Positions 7,243 through 15,246 of a DNA stretch of 41,522 nt are shown here, piece after piece. The DNA comes from Kutzneria sp036403095. Lineage in GTDB: Bacteria; Actinomycetota; Actinomycetes; Mycobacteriales; Pseudonocardiaceae. Under the pieces are notes generated by a model. The model did no database searches, had not been told where the DNA came from, and saw nothing but the letters and a program-made list of their open reading frames with translations. The position numbers and the translations under genes are program-made. Positions within the stretch are counted from its first letter, which is position 1, and every line of letters begins with the position of its first letter. The stretch spans positions 1-41,522 of the forward strand of contig DASWRQ010000417.1 in NCBI GenBank assembly GCA_036403095.1, written 5' to 3'.

Positions 7243-10077
7243 TCAGCTGTAGACCTCGAACTCGTAGATACGGGCGGCGCCGCCGCTGCCCTGCTCGGGG
7301 GTCAGCACGGTGAGCTTGAGATACCGGGCGGTCACGTTCACCGCGTGTGTGGTGACGCCGGCGGTGTTCCCCCGCGCCTGGACGATGGTCGTCCAGGAAC
7401 TGCCGTCGCTGGACGCCTGGATGTCGTAGTCGCGCGTGTTCCAACTCGCGCTCTCACCGCCGGCGCCGGCATGCTGGATCGTGACGGTCTTGACGGGGGT
7501 GGCACTGCCGAGGTCGACCTGCCACCACTTGGCGGTGCCCGTCGAGCACCACTTGTCGCCGGTGCCGCCGGACACGCTGCCGTTGACGGCCTTGGTCGGG
7601 ACCTCGGTGCTGTTGCACGAGGAGTCGGCGGTGGCCGGCTTGTTCAGCGCCACATCGGTCGCCGTCGAACCGGTGTCGAAGGACGGAGGGGCGTCGGCCG
7701 CCGCGCTGCCCCAGGAGGTGTTGGCGCTCGTGCCCAGCGTCATGTCGACGGTCCCGCCGGCGCTGACCACCGAATCGGGCAGCCAGGGACGGGTCGAGGC
7801 GGCGCCGTTGAGCCGCAGGCTCTGGATGTACGGTGCGTTCGTGCCGGCGCCGGTGGCGTTGAGGGTGAGGGTGACCCCGTTGCCGCGGTGCAGCACGACC
7901 TGGCTGAACAGCGGGCTGGCCAGCAGCAGGTCCGCCCGGCCCGGGGCGAGCGGGTACACGCCCATGGCCGCGAAGACGTACCACGAGGACATCGCCCCGA
8001 GATCGTCCTGGCCGGGAATGCCACCCGGGCCGTTGGACCACAAGGTGTTGACGACCTGGCGCACCGTCTGCTGGGTCTTGTACGGCTGGCCGGCGAAGTC
8101 GTACAGCCACGGCGTCCCGATCGACGGCTCGTTGCTCAGATCCGAGTGCCGTCCGTCCGAACTGGACAGTGCCCAGCTGCCGTCGGAGTTGTGGAAGAAG
8201 CCGTCCAGGCGGCCGGCGGCCGTGGTGGCGCCGCCCATCTTGGTGAACAAACCCTTGGCGTTGAAGGGAACCATCCACGTGTACTGGGCGGCGGTGCCCT
8301 CGGCGAAACCGTCGTCGCTCGCCGGGTCGAAGGGCCGCCAGGCCCCGGACGAGTCGCGCTGCTGGATGTAGCCGGTGGCCGGGTTGAACACGTTCTTCCA
8401 GTTCTGGGCCCGCGCGAGGAACTGGTCGCCGACGCCGGCGCTGCCGAGCCGCCGGGCCAGTTGGGAGATGCCGAAGTCGGCGGAGACGTCCTCGAGGGTC
8501 TCCCCCGCGCCGCCCCAGGCGTGCCCGTCCGACGGGACGTAACCGATCGACAGGTACTTGTCCAACGACGGCCGCTCGCCGACGACCATGACGTTCCAGC
8601 CGTCGTCGCTCTGGTCGGCGGCGGTCACGGTGGTGGCCGCGTGCACCATCGAGGCCAGCGCCCCGGCCGCGTCGAAGGAGGTGCCGCCGAAGGCGTGGAT
8701 GCTGGACACGGCGGCGGGCCCGGGGTCGCCGGTCATCACATGGGTGCCGCCCTGGTTGTGGGTCCAGCGGTCCCAGACGCCGTTGTTCTGGTTGGCCTGG
8801 TTGTACAGCGACTGGGCGAGGTCCGCGCCGACGTCGGGCCGCAGCAGGGTCACGAGCTGAACCTGGTCCCGATACACGTCCCAGCCCGAGAAGTTGGCGT
8901 ACTGCGCGTGTTGCGCGCCGGCGACCGTGTGCACCTTCTGGTCCATGCCCGTGTACTGGCCGTTGGTGTCGCTGAACACGTTGGGGTGCAACAGGGAGTG
9001 GTACAGCGCGGTGTAGAAGGTCGCCTGCTGGGCCGTGCTGCCGCCGGTGATCTCGATCCGGTTCAACTCGGTGTTCCAGGCGTCGTGTGCCCGTTGCCGC
9101 ACGGTGTCGAAGGAGGTGCCGGCCGGGTTCTCCGTGTCGAGGTTGGCCTTGGCGTTGGCCAGGCTGACGTAGGAGATGCCGACGCGCACGGCCACGGTCC
9201 GGCCCTGGCTGAGGTCGAACGTGACGTAGCCGCCCGAGCCCTTGCCGGCGACCGGCCAGCCGTTCGTGCCGTAGGTGGTGCCGCCGGCGGCGCTGGTGCC
9301 GCCGGCCGTGCGGGTGCCGTCCTGCCAGGTGCCGGTGGCGCTGAACGGGGTGTCGAACGCGGCGTAGAAGTACAGCGTGTAGTAGCTGCGCCGGTCGACG
9401 TTGTTGATGTACCCGCAGAAGTTGCCGCTCGTGACGGATCCGCTGATCACCCGGTTGCCGGCGTCGACGGTGGTTTGGGCAGCGCTGCTGCCGACCTCCG
9501 AGTTCGACGTGCGGACCAGCAGCGAGGCGGTGCTGCCGGCGGGATAGGTGAAGCGGCCGGCGCCGGTGTGCGTGGTGGCGGAGAGTTCGACGTCGACGCC
9601 GGAGTCGAGGCCGACCCGGTAGTAGCCGGCGGCGCCGGTCTCGTTCTGGTGGGAGAAGCCGCTGGCATAGGTGGCGTCGGTCCGGTCCGAGCTCGGGGAC
9701 GAGGAGACCGTCCCCGGGTACGGCAGGATCGGCACGTCTCCGGCGCCGCCCGCGCAGCCGGTGCCGGACATGTGGGTGAGGCTGAAGCCGCGGATGCGGT
9801 TCACGTCGTAGCCGTAACCGCCGGGTTGCGGGGTCCTGGTCTGGTCGCCCGCGGTGTTCTCCGGGCTCCACTGCACCATGCCGAACGGGGTGTCGGCGCC
9901 GGGGAAGGTCTCGCCGCTGTTGCTGGAGCCGATGAGGGTGTTCACGGCGCCGGCCGGGTCGGCGACCGCCGCGGTCGCGGCCGGCGCGGCGACGCCGGCG
10001 ACCGCGAGTGCGACGCCGACCGCCAGCGAGATCGACAACCCGGCGCGGGCACGCCGTCGGAATCGGGCCATGTCCAT
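7243..10077 (-). CDS. Secreted GH92 alpha-mannosidase with C-terminal CBM32 (F5/8 type C) domain
   Basis: Encodes 944 residues from the ATG at 10077, preceded by GAGGAGGAGA. A signal peptide (ARFRRRARAG, then an Ala/Val core ending AATAAVA) leads to the GH92 N-terminal sandwich (FPGADTPFGMVQWSPE) and the (alpha/alpha)6 barrel with the family signatures EGTAAQYTWMVPF, WGGAGETLEDV and GQDDLGAMSSWYVF. GH92 enzymes are calcium-dependent exo-acting alpha-mannosidases, commonly acting on fungal or yeast mannan and N-glycans. From about residue 805 a discoidin/CBM32 module follows (ALNKPATADSSC, KWWQVDLGSATPVKTVTI, RYLKLTV, YEFEVYS end). It is divergent from the XRE-type regulator at 10309, and the shared promoter region holds an 18-bp palindrome. 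Linkage specificity cannot be assigned. Confidence 0.92.
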   Translation of the reverse strand: MDMARFRRRARAGLSISLAVGVALAVAGVAAPAATAAVADPAGAVNTLIGSSNSGETFPGADTPFGMVQWSPENTAGDQTRTPQPGGYGYDVNRIRGFSLTHMSGTGCAGGAGDVPILPYPGTVSSSPSSDRTDATYASGFSHQNETGAAGYYRVGLDSGVDVELSATTHTGAGRFTYPAGSTASLLVRTSNSEVGSSAAQTTVDAGNRVISGSVTSGNFCGYINNVDRRSYYTLYFYAAFDTPFSATGTWQDGTRTAGGTSAAGGTTYGTNGWPVAGKGSGGYVTFDLSQGRTVAVRVGISYVSLANAKANLDTENPAGTSFDTVRQRAHDAWNTELNRIEITGGSTAQQATFYTALYHSLLHPNVFSDTNGQYTGMDQKVHTVAGAQHAQYANFSGWDVYRDQVQLVTLLRPDVGADLAQSLYNQANQNNGVWDRWTHNQGGTHVMTGDPGPAAVSSIHAFGGTSFDAAGALASMVHAATTVTAADQSDDGWNVMVVGERPSLDKYLSIGYVPSDGHAWGGAGETLEDVSADFGISQLARRLGSAGVGDQFLARAQNWKNVFNPATGYIQQRDSSGAWRPFDPASDDGFAEGTAAQYTWMVPFNAKGLFTKMGGATTAAGRLDGFFHNSDGSWALSSSDGRHSDLSNEPSIGTPWLYDFAGQPYKTQQTVRQVVNTLWSNGPGGIPGQDDLGAMSSWYVFAAMGVYPLAPGRADLLLASPLFSQVVLHRGNGVTLTLNATGAGTNAPYIQSLRLNGAASTRPWLPDSVVSAGGTVDMTLGTSANTSWGSAAADAPPSFDTGSTATDVALNKPATADSSCNSTEVPTKAVNGSVSGGTGDKWCSTGTAKWWQVDLGSATPVKTVTIQHAGAGGESASWNTRDYDIQASSDGSSWTTIVQARGNTAGVTTHAVNVTARYLKLTVLTPEQGSGGAARIYEFEVYS

Positions 10078-10208
10078 GACATCTCCTCCTCGTCGCGACC
10101 GGGCGAACAGAACCGGCCGAGGGCAGGGACGCTCAGTTCGGCGGCGGGGTGGGGCTCGGTGACAACGTTGCCGTCCTCGAGCATCGGCATCGCCCCGGCG
10201 ATCGGACA

Positions 10209-10226
10209 GGGCCGAAATTTCGGCCC
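10209..10226. promoter_or_regulatory. Perfect 18-bp palindrome in the GH92/XRE divergent promoter
   Basis: GGGCCGAAATTTCGGCCC is fully self-complementary. It lies between the divergent GH92 (start 10077) and XRE regulator (start 10309) genes. It is flanked by a CCCGGCCGG direct repeat at 10224-10232 and 10236-10244. An operator for the adjacent regulator is the simplest reading, but it is not proven. Confidence 0.55.
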
Positions 10227-10308
10227 GGCCGGTGTCCCGGCCGGACAATGGTCTGGACCTCTTCAGCCGAACAGGGCTAGGATTGCCCGAATTCGGTGAG
10301 GGATCAGC

Positions 10309-11196
10309 ATGTCCGGACCGTTCCACGTGGTGCTGCGCGACGCGATCCGGCAGCGCGGACTGCCGTTGCAGCGGTTGCGCGCCCGGCTGGCCGAACGGGG
10401 CATCCGGGTCGGCATCGCCAGCCTCAGCGACTGGCAGCACGGCCGGGCGTGGCCGCAGCAGGCCAACTCGCTGCGGGCGATCGGCGCCCTCGAGGAGATC
10501 CTCGGGCTGCCCGCCCGCACGCTCACCGACCTGCTGGCCGGCCGTCCGACCACCCCTTTCCTGCCACGACAGGGCGTCGACGAGTCCAGTGGCCCGATCA
10601 GCGAGCTGCTGGACAAGCTGCCCGGCTCGCGCTCGTGGGATCTGGACACCCTGACCACCGAGCACATCGTCACGGTCGACGAGCACCGCTGTCCCTCGCG
10701 CATCACCGTCCGCAGCCTCGTCCGCGCGCGCAAGGACGGGGTGGACCGCCTGGTGGTTCGGTACTTCGCCGCGGCAACGGGCGACGTCGACCGGGTCACC
10801 GTCCGCCCGATGCGCAACTGCCGCACCGGTCGGGTCCTACGGCACCGCGAGGGCCGCGTCATGGTGGCGGAGTTGTTGTTCGGGCAGGCGCTGCGGACGG
10901 GAGAGACCTGGATCTTCGAGGTCGAGCTCGACGATCCGACCGCCCAGGCCCGGTCGGACTTCGCGCACGGTTTCCGCCGGATGGAGGGCAACTACCTGCT
11001 GGAGGTCCGGTTCCAGCCGACGGCGCTGCCCAGCCACGTCCACGGCTACCTTCGCGCCGACCTGCACACCGAGAGCCACCGGCTCACCGACCTACGACTG
11101 ACCAACCACAACGCCGTGCATCTCACCGCGGCCGACATGACCGCGGGGGTGCTGGGCATCCGGTGGGAGTGGCCGACGGCCTCCTCGACCTCGTGA
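10309..11196 (+). CDS. XRE-type helix-turn-helix regulator with actinobacterial C-terminal sensor-like domain
   Basis: Encodes 295 residues; GTGAGGGA precedes the ATG. The first 80 residues form an XRE-like DNA-binding domain (LRDAIRQRGLPLQRLRARL, then GIASLSDWQHGRAWP and SLRAIGALEEILGLP). The remaining 200 residues contain no transmembrane segment and alternate beta strands (ITVRSLVRA, DRLVVRYF, ETWIFEVEL, GNYLLEVRF, AGVLGIRWEW), a layout seen in uncharacterised actinobacterial regulators. It is transcribed away from the GH92 mannosidase across a palindrome, so local control of that gene is plausible. No ligand is known. Confidence 0.72.
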   Translation: MSGPFHVVLRDAIRQRGLPLQRLRARLAERGIRVGIASLSDWQHGRAWPQQANSLRAIGALEEILGLPARTLTDLLAGRPTTPFLPRQGVDESSGPISELLDKLPGSRSWDLDTLTTEHIVTVDEHRCPSRITVRSLVRARKDGVDRLVVRYFAAATGDVDRVTVRPMRNCRTGRVLRHREGRVMVAELLFGQALRTGETWIFEVELDDPTAQARSDFAHGFRRMEGNYLLEVRFQPTALPSHVHGYLRADLHTESHRLTDLRLTNHNAVHLTAADMTAGVLGIRWEWPTASSTS

Positions 11197-11528
11197 CGCC
11201 GGGGGCTCAGCCGTTGAGCGGGGTGGGTCACGGGACGCCTCCCGTCGGATTCGGCGCCGGTACGGACAGGTGAAGGCCGGCTGAGCCTTCCTCACTGTCA
11301 CCGTGTCGCGTTCGGACGGTGATGACCGGCTTTTCGGGACGAACATGCCCAGGTCGACAGCGCGGGAGATCGGACATTCCGGAGTTGCGGGACGACTGTC
11401 CCTGATGGACAGTCACTGGAACGATTCGGATGCAACACCGGGCCGCCGGCCAGCGATGACCCATCCGGGCGGCTGCCGGTCCCGCGCACTGCGCCGGTGG
11501 GTCCGCTCCCAGTATCGAGGAGGAATCC
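11197..11528. other. 332-bp intergenic region with small hairpin
   Basis: No gene is apparent. An 8-bp perfect stem with a 5-base loop lies at 11394-11414 (GACTGTCC / GGACAGTC). It could be a terminator for the XRE gene or a site upstream of the peptidase gene. No convincing promoter hexamers were found. Confidence 0.4.
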
Positions 11529-12923
11529 ATGGCGTTACGTCCGGTTCGATGGCTCGCGGCGGCGACGGTGGTCGCCACCGGGGCCTTGAGCCTGGTGGCG
11601 GCCACCACCGCCGCTTCCCCGGCCACGCCGGCGGCGGCCGGCTCGGTGGCTCCGCATCCGTTCATCGCCGACCCGATCGCCGGCAAGACCCTGACCACGC
11701 CGCCGACCACCGCGTTCTGCCTGGCCAGCCTGGGCATCCACTGCTACCAGCCGGCCCAGCTGACCAAGGCCTACGACCTGGCGCCGCTGCACGAACGTGG
11801 CGTCGATGGCCGCGGTAAGACGATCGTGATCGTCGACGCGTTCGGCTCCCCGACGATCGCCAACGACCTGCGCGTGTTCGACCAGACGTTCGGCCTGCCC
11901 GACCCGCCCGCGTTGACCGTGCGCCAGGACGCCGGCCCGGTGCCGCCGTTCGACCCGACCAACAGCGACATGGCCGGCTGGGCCGACGAGACCACGCTCG
12001 ACGTCGAGTGGACGCACGTCTTCGCGCCCGGCGCGAAGATCCTGCTCGAGGAGACGCCGGTATCGGAAACCGAAGGCGTGCAAGGCTTCCCGGAGATCGT
12101 CAAGGCCGAGAACTACGTGATCGACCACCACCTCGGCGACGTCATCTCGCAGAGCTTCGGCGCGACCGAGCAGACCTTCCCGAACAAGCAGTCGATCCTG
12201 AACCTGCGCTCGGCGTTCCAGAACGCGGCGAACCACCACGTCACGGTGCTGGCCAGCTCCGGCGACGACGGCGCGACCGACGCCGAGCTCAACGGCAGCG
12301 ACCTGTATCCGATGCGCGTCAACAGCTGGCCCTCGGCCGACCCGCTGGTGACGTCCGTCGGCGGCACCATGCTCACCCTCGACGACAACGGCAACCGCGT
12401 GGCGCCCGACGTCGTCTGGAACGACCTGAACACGGTCGGCGGCGGCGCCGGCGGCGGTGGCCTGTCGGCGGTGTTCCCGCGTCCGTCCTTCCAGGACGGT
12501 GTCCGCGCCGTGACCGGCAACCACCGTGGCACCCCGGACATCTCCCTGAGCGCGGCGGTCGACGGCGCGGTCGTGCTGTACTTCTCGTTCGACCCCAACC
12601 GCGTCGGCTACCACCTGGTCGGCGGCACGAGCGAGGCGAGCCCGGAGTTCGCGGGTGTGGTCGCGATGGCCGACCAGGTGGCCGGCCATGACCTGGGCAA
12701 CATCAACAGCCGCCTCTACCTCCTGTCCTACAACCGCAAACTGACCGGCGAGGTGGACGTGACCAGGGGCGACAACAGCTTCGGTCCCTTCACCAACAGC
12801 GACGGCACGACGCACACGGTCACCGGCTTCGCCGCCGGCCCGGGCTACGACCTGGCCAGCGGCAACGGCACGGTCGACGCCGCCAAGTTCGTCCCGGCGC
12901 TCGTGTTGACATCGAATTTCTGA
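11529..12923 (+). CDS. Secreted S53 (sedolisin/kumamolisin) serine-carboxyl peptidase
   Basis: Encodes 464 residues; GAGGAGGAATCC precedes the ATG. A signal peptide spans about residues 1-35. The catalytic domain follows almost at once (GRGKTIVIVDAFGSPT at about 95), carrying the Glu and Asp of the S53 triad four residues apart in DETTLDVEW, the oxyanion-hole Asp in SSGDDGA, and the nucleophile Ser in GGTSEASP. The calcium-site region ends GPGYDLASGNGTVDA. Classical sedolisins carry a propeptide of roughly 180 residues; here only about 50 residues separate the signal from the catalytic domain, as in a short-form actinobacterial branch. It probably cleaves extracellular proteins at acidic pH. 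Leucine 3 is a rare TTA codon (11535-11537). Confidence 0.9.
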   Translation: MALRPVRWLAAATVVATGALSLVAATTAASPATPAAAGSVAPHPFIADPIAGKTLTTPPTTAFCLASLGIHCYQPAQLTKAYDLAPLHERGVDGRGKTIVIVDAFGSPTIANDLRVFDQTFGLPDPPALTVRQDAGPVPPFDPTNSDMAGWADETTLDVEWTHVFAPGAKILLEETPVSETEGVQGFPEIVKAENYVIDHHLGDVISQSFGATEQTFPNKQSILNLRSAFQNAANHHVTVLASSGDDGATDAELNGSDLYPMRVNSWPSADPLVTSVGGTMLTLDDNGNRVAPDVVWNDLNTVGGGAGGGGLSAVFPRPSFQDGVRAVTGNHRGTPDISLSAAVDGAVVLYFSFDPNRVGYHLVGGTSEASPEFAGVVAMADQVAGHDLGNINSRLYLLSYNRKLTGEVDVTRGDNSFGPFTNSDGTTHTVTGFAAGPGYDLASGNGTVDAAKFVPALVLTSNF

Positions 12924-12939
12924 TCCTGGCGACTCACCC

Positions 12940-12973
12940 CCGGGGCCGGCATCATCCGATGCCGGCCCCGGGC
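12940..12973 (+). terminator. Intrinsic terminator of the S53 peptidase gene
   Basis: A perfect 14-bp stem (CCCGGGGCCGGCAT with its complement) closes a 6-base loop, starting 17 bases after the stop codon. No T-tract follows. Confidence 0.8.
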
Positions 12974-13101
12974 CGTTTCCGGACCTGCGGAGCCCCCCGC
13001 TCCGCCACCCACCTGGCCAGTACAGCCCATCTGATCAGCGCAGCACGGTACGCCGTGTGTCCGACACCACGCCCGTGCCGCGGATGAAGATCGACTCCGG
13101 T

Positions 13102-13127
13102 GTTTGCCCGGCCGCGCCACGAGGTAC
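13102..13127 (+). promoter_or_regulatory. Candidate stress sigma-factor (SigB-type) promoter
   Basis: GTTT at 13102-13105 and AGGTAC at 13122-13127 are 16 bases apart, one base off the actinobacterial general-stress consensus GnnT-N14-16-GGGTA(C/T). It lies about 40 bases upstream of the hydrophobic-peptide gene, which with csbD belongs to a class commonly controlled by such sigma factors. Confidence 0.45.
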
Positions 13128-13168
13128 CCGAACAGCAACACCTTCGAGAACAGGAACAGGAGAGTCCG

Positions 13169-13330
13169 ATGGGCATCATCCTGGCAGTGCTGCTGCTGGC
13201 CCTGGTCCTCGGCGGCGCGGGATTCGCGGTGCACGCCTTATGGATCATCGCCGGCGTCGTGCTTGTCGTGTGGCTGCTCGGCTTCCTCATGCGCTCCGCC
13301 GAGGGCGGCGCCCGCTGGTACCGCTGGTAG
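13169..13330 (+). CDS. Small hydrophobic membrane peptide (stress-associated)
   Basis: Encodes 53 residues; CAGGAGAG precedes the ATG. Almost the whole chain is two closely spaced membrane segments (IILAVLLLALVLGGAGFAV and ALWIIAGVVLVVWLLGFL) followed by a short polar end, RSAEGGARWYRW. Peptides of this size and ending are widespread in streptomycetes beside csbD and are annotated only as hydrophobic proteins. The gene is 42 bases upstream of csbD on the same strand, so they are probably co-transcribed. Leucine 24 is a TTA codon (13238-13240). The molecular role is unknown. Confidence 0.78.
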   Translation: MGIILAVLLLALVLGGAGFAVHALWIIAGVVLVVWLLGFLMRSAEGGARWYRW

Positions 13331-13372
13331 TCACACCACCCCTCAGCCGCTGATAGACACGGAAGGATCACC

Positions 13373-13546
13373 ATGAGCACCGAACGCAAGATCGACGCCA
13401 CCACCGACGACGTCAAGGGCAAGGTCAAGGAAGGCGTCGGCCACGTGACCGACGACAAGAGCCTGGAGACCGAAGGCAAGGGCGACCAGGCCAAGGGCAA
13501 GGTCAAGCAGGCCGTCGAGGACGTCAAGGACGCCTTCAAGAAGTGA
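13373..13546 (+). CDS. CsbD-family stress-response protein
   Basis: Encodes 57 residues after a GGAAGGATC ribosome site. It is very hydrophilic and built of charged, Lys/Asp/Glu-rich helical repeats: KIDATTDDVKGKVKEGVG, TEGKGDQAKGKVKQAVEDV. This is the CsbD-like signature (Lys-Gly-Lys repeats around an amphipathic helix). CsbD is a general-stress protein of the SigB regulon in Bacillus, and actinobacterial copies are osmotic or stationary-phase induced; the biochemical function is not known. It follows the hydrophobic-peptide gene in a two-gene operon closed by the terminator at 13563. Confidence 0.88.
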   Translation: MSTERKIDATTDDVKGKVKEGVGHVTDDKSLETEGKGDQAKGKVKQAVEDVKDAFKK

Positions 13547-13562
13547 CCGCCTGACGGATTGT

Positions 13563-13593
13563 GAGAGGACCCCGCCCCCGGCGGGGTCCTCTC
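13563..13593 (+). terminator. Intrinsic terminator after csbD
   Basis: GAGAGGACCCCGC and its exact complement form a 13-bp stem (14 bp if the C-G next to the loop pairs), beginning 16 bases after the csbD stop. The trailing sequence is CGCGTTTCC. Confidence 0.82.
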
Positions 13594-13657
13594 GCGTTTC
13601 CGGCCACTGTCCACTTCGTACGGTTGCGACGCCGACCGCGCACGTCTGTCTGGAAAC

Positions 13658-13672
13658 CGTTGCCTGGCAACG
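13658..13672 (-). terminator. Small hairpin downstream of the DUF1345 gene
   Basis: CGTTGCC and GGCAACG pair around a single T, 12 bases beyond the stop of the leftward DUF1345 gene. It is short for a terminator; the larger csbD stem nearby could also stop this transcript. Confidence 0.4.
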
Positions 13673-13684
13673 TCTTTGAGCGGC

Positions 13685-14461
13685 CTACTTGGCCAGTCCG
13701 GCGACCAGGTTGATCATGGTGGCGATGATGACCGCGCCGAACAGGTAGGACAGCAGGGCGTGGCGCAGTGCGGTGGCTCGGACGGCCTTCGACTTGAGTG
13801 GGGTGTCCGACACCTGGAAGGTCATGCCGATGGTGAAGGCGAGATAGGCGAAATCGGTGTAGCGCGGCGGCATCTCCTCGTTGAAGTCGATGCCGCCGGG
13901 GGAACCGAGGTAGTACAGGCGGGCGTAGCGGGTGGTGAAGACCGTGTGCACGCAGGCCCACGCCAACGCGACACCGAGCACGCTCAGGCCGGCCTGCGCC
14001 TCCTTGCCGCCGCCGGAACTGCCGGCCGCCAGCAGCACACCGACCGCGACCAGACTGGCCACCGCGGCGGCCAGCACCAGCAGGTCGGACACGGCTCGAC
14101 CGGGATCCTCCCGGACGGCATGGGCCGCGGTGGCCGAGGAGCCCATCGGCCAGATGGTGATCCACAACCACACCACGAACACCGCGGCCGCGACCGTCCA
14201 GCCGATCAGCAAGCCGTAGGGCCAGCTCAGCAGCACGGTTGCGACACCACCGGCGAGCAGCCCGACGACGAACGACGTCACCAGCCGCGCACGCGCCGAC
14301 GCGCCGCCGACCTTCCCGGAGACGGACAACCGTCCCAAGAACCGCGGACCTCTCGCACCTGAGCCCACACTCACCCGACCCGGGTACCCGATTCGACGCG
14401 GTTCATGCCGACGCAGACCAGGGCGGCCTGCGGTCAGCGCAGCAGCGACGATCCCGGACAT
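13685..14461 (-). CDS. DUF1345-family integral membrane protein
   Basis: The longest form is 258 residues from the ATG at 14461. The first 29 residues are basic and the GTG at 14374 gives a 229-residue protein closer to the usual family length; neither start has a clear ribosome site. Five to six membrane segments are visible (LVTSFVVGLLAGGVATVLLS, LLIGWTVAAAVFVVWLWITI, DLLVLAAAVASLVAVGVLLA, VLGVALAWACVHTVF, FAYLAFTIGMTFQ, LLSYLFGAVIIATMINLVAG). The conserved DUF1345 block is present: HTVFTTRYARLYY, then FNEEMPPRYTDFAYLAF. Proteins of this family sit in the inner membrane and have no established function. Confidence 0.85.
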   Translation of the reverse strand: MSGIVAAALTAGRPGLRRHEPRRIGYPGRVSVGSGARGPRFLGRLSVSGKVGGASARARLVTSFVVGLLAGGVATVLLSWPYGLLIGWTVAAAVFVVWLWITIWPMGSSATAAHAVREDPGRAVSDLLVLAAAVASLVAVGVLLAAGSSGGGKEAQAGLSVLGVALAWACVHTVFTTRYARLYYLGSPGGIDFNEEMPPRYTDFAYLAFTIGMTFQVSDTPLKSKAVRATALRHALLSYLFGAVIIATMINLVAGLAK

Positions 14462-14556
14462 GGCGAACCGGGCGGCGTGACCACGCCAGTTGCGCGGTTA
14501 TGTCGGCTGTGGGGTATCGGACGGATGACGCATGACCAGCAGTCGAGTGCGAACAG

Positions 14557-15246
14557 GTGATGCCGGCGGTCGACCCGTCTGACGGCGGCGGCGATGCCGA
14601 GCAGGTCGACGACCTCGGGCTCGCCGCCTACGAGGCGATGGCCAACGTCGTCGACCATGCCTACGACCGACCCGGCGGCGTGTTCGATCTCCATGCCTGC
14701 CGCAGCGGCGACAAGGTCACCGTTTCCGTCACCGATCACGGTCGGTGGAAGCCACCGACGGACGGCACGCAGTTCTGCCGCGGTCGCGGCATGCTGATCA
14801 TGGAACGGGCGAGCCACGAGTTCGAGCTGTCCCGGCACGCCAAGGGAACCACGCTCGCCATGCGCTGGCCGATAGCCGGCCGCCCGGCGGAAGACCGAGT
14901 CTCAGGCCGGGCGGAAGACCGCGAGCGGCGTCACTTCGTCGGCACGGCGAAGGGCAGCCGGTCCAGTTCCGCGCACAGCGCCGGCAGGTCGTCGTACACC
15001 TTGCTCGCGCCGGCCGCCGCCAGCTCCTCGACGCCGAAGCCGCCGGTGCGCAGGCCGACGGAGGGCAGCTCCAGCTTGCGGGCGGCCTGGCAGTCCCACA
15101 CCGAGTCGCCCAGGGCGACCGCACACTGTCCCGTCACCTTCTCCATCGCCACGGCCAGCAGATCCGGCGCCGGCTTGGTCTGCTCGACGTCCTGCGAACT
15201 CGTCCACGCGTCGGCGATGTCCCTGGCCCGCAACAGATCGAGATAG
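14557..15246 (+). CDS. Abbreviated RsbW/HATPase_c-like protein reading into the convergent HAD gene
   Basis: The recognisable domain covers only about residues 10-107. It has an N-box helix (GLAAYEAMANVVDHAY), a metal/adenine box (TVSVTDHGRWKPP) and a glycine loop (CRGRGMLIMERASHEFEL) ending in GTTLAMRWP. This is the ATP-binding core of anti-sigma serine kinases such as RsbW/SpoIIAB. The usual first strand and helix (about 40 residues) are missing, and no upstream in-frame start exists because a stop lies at 14533-14535. No stop follows the domain: the frame continues about 120 codons, 315 bases of it antisense to the HAD gene. The frame may be a truncated gene, a decayed one, or a genuine antisense-overlapping gene; the tail should not be trusted. 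Confidence 0.45.
   Translation: MMPAVDPSDGGGDAEQVDDLGLAAYEAMANVVDHAYDRPGGVFDLHACRSGDKVTVSVTDHGRWKPPTDGTQFCRGRGMLIMERASHEFELSRHAKGTTLAMRWPIAGRPAEDRVSGRAEDRERRHFVGTAKGSRSSSAHSAGRSSYTLLAPAAASSSTPKPPVRRPTEGSSSLRAAWQSHTESPRATAHCPVTFSIATASRSGAGLVCSTSCELVHASAMSLARNRSR

Noticed and set aside
14496..14517. GGTT-N12-GGGTAT as a stress sigma promoter before the RsbW-like frame
   Set aside because: The spacer is at least two bases shorter than the accepted 14-16 range.
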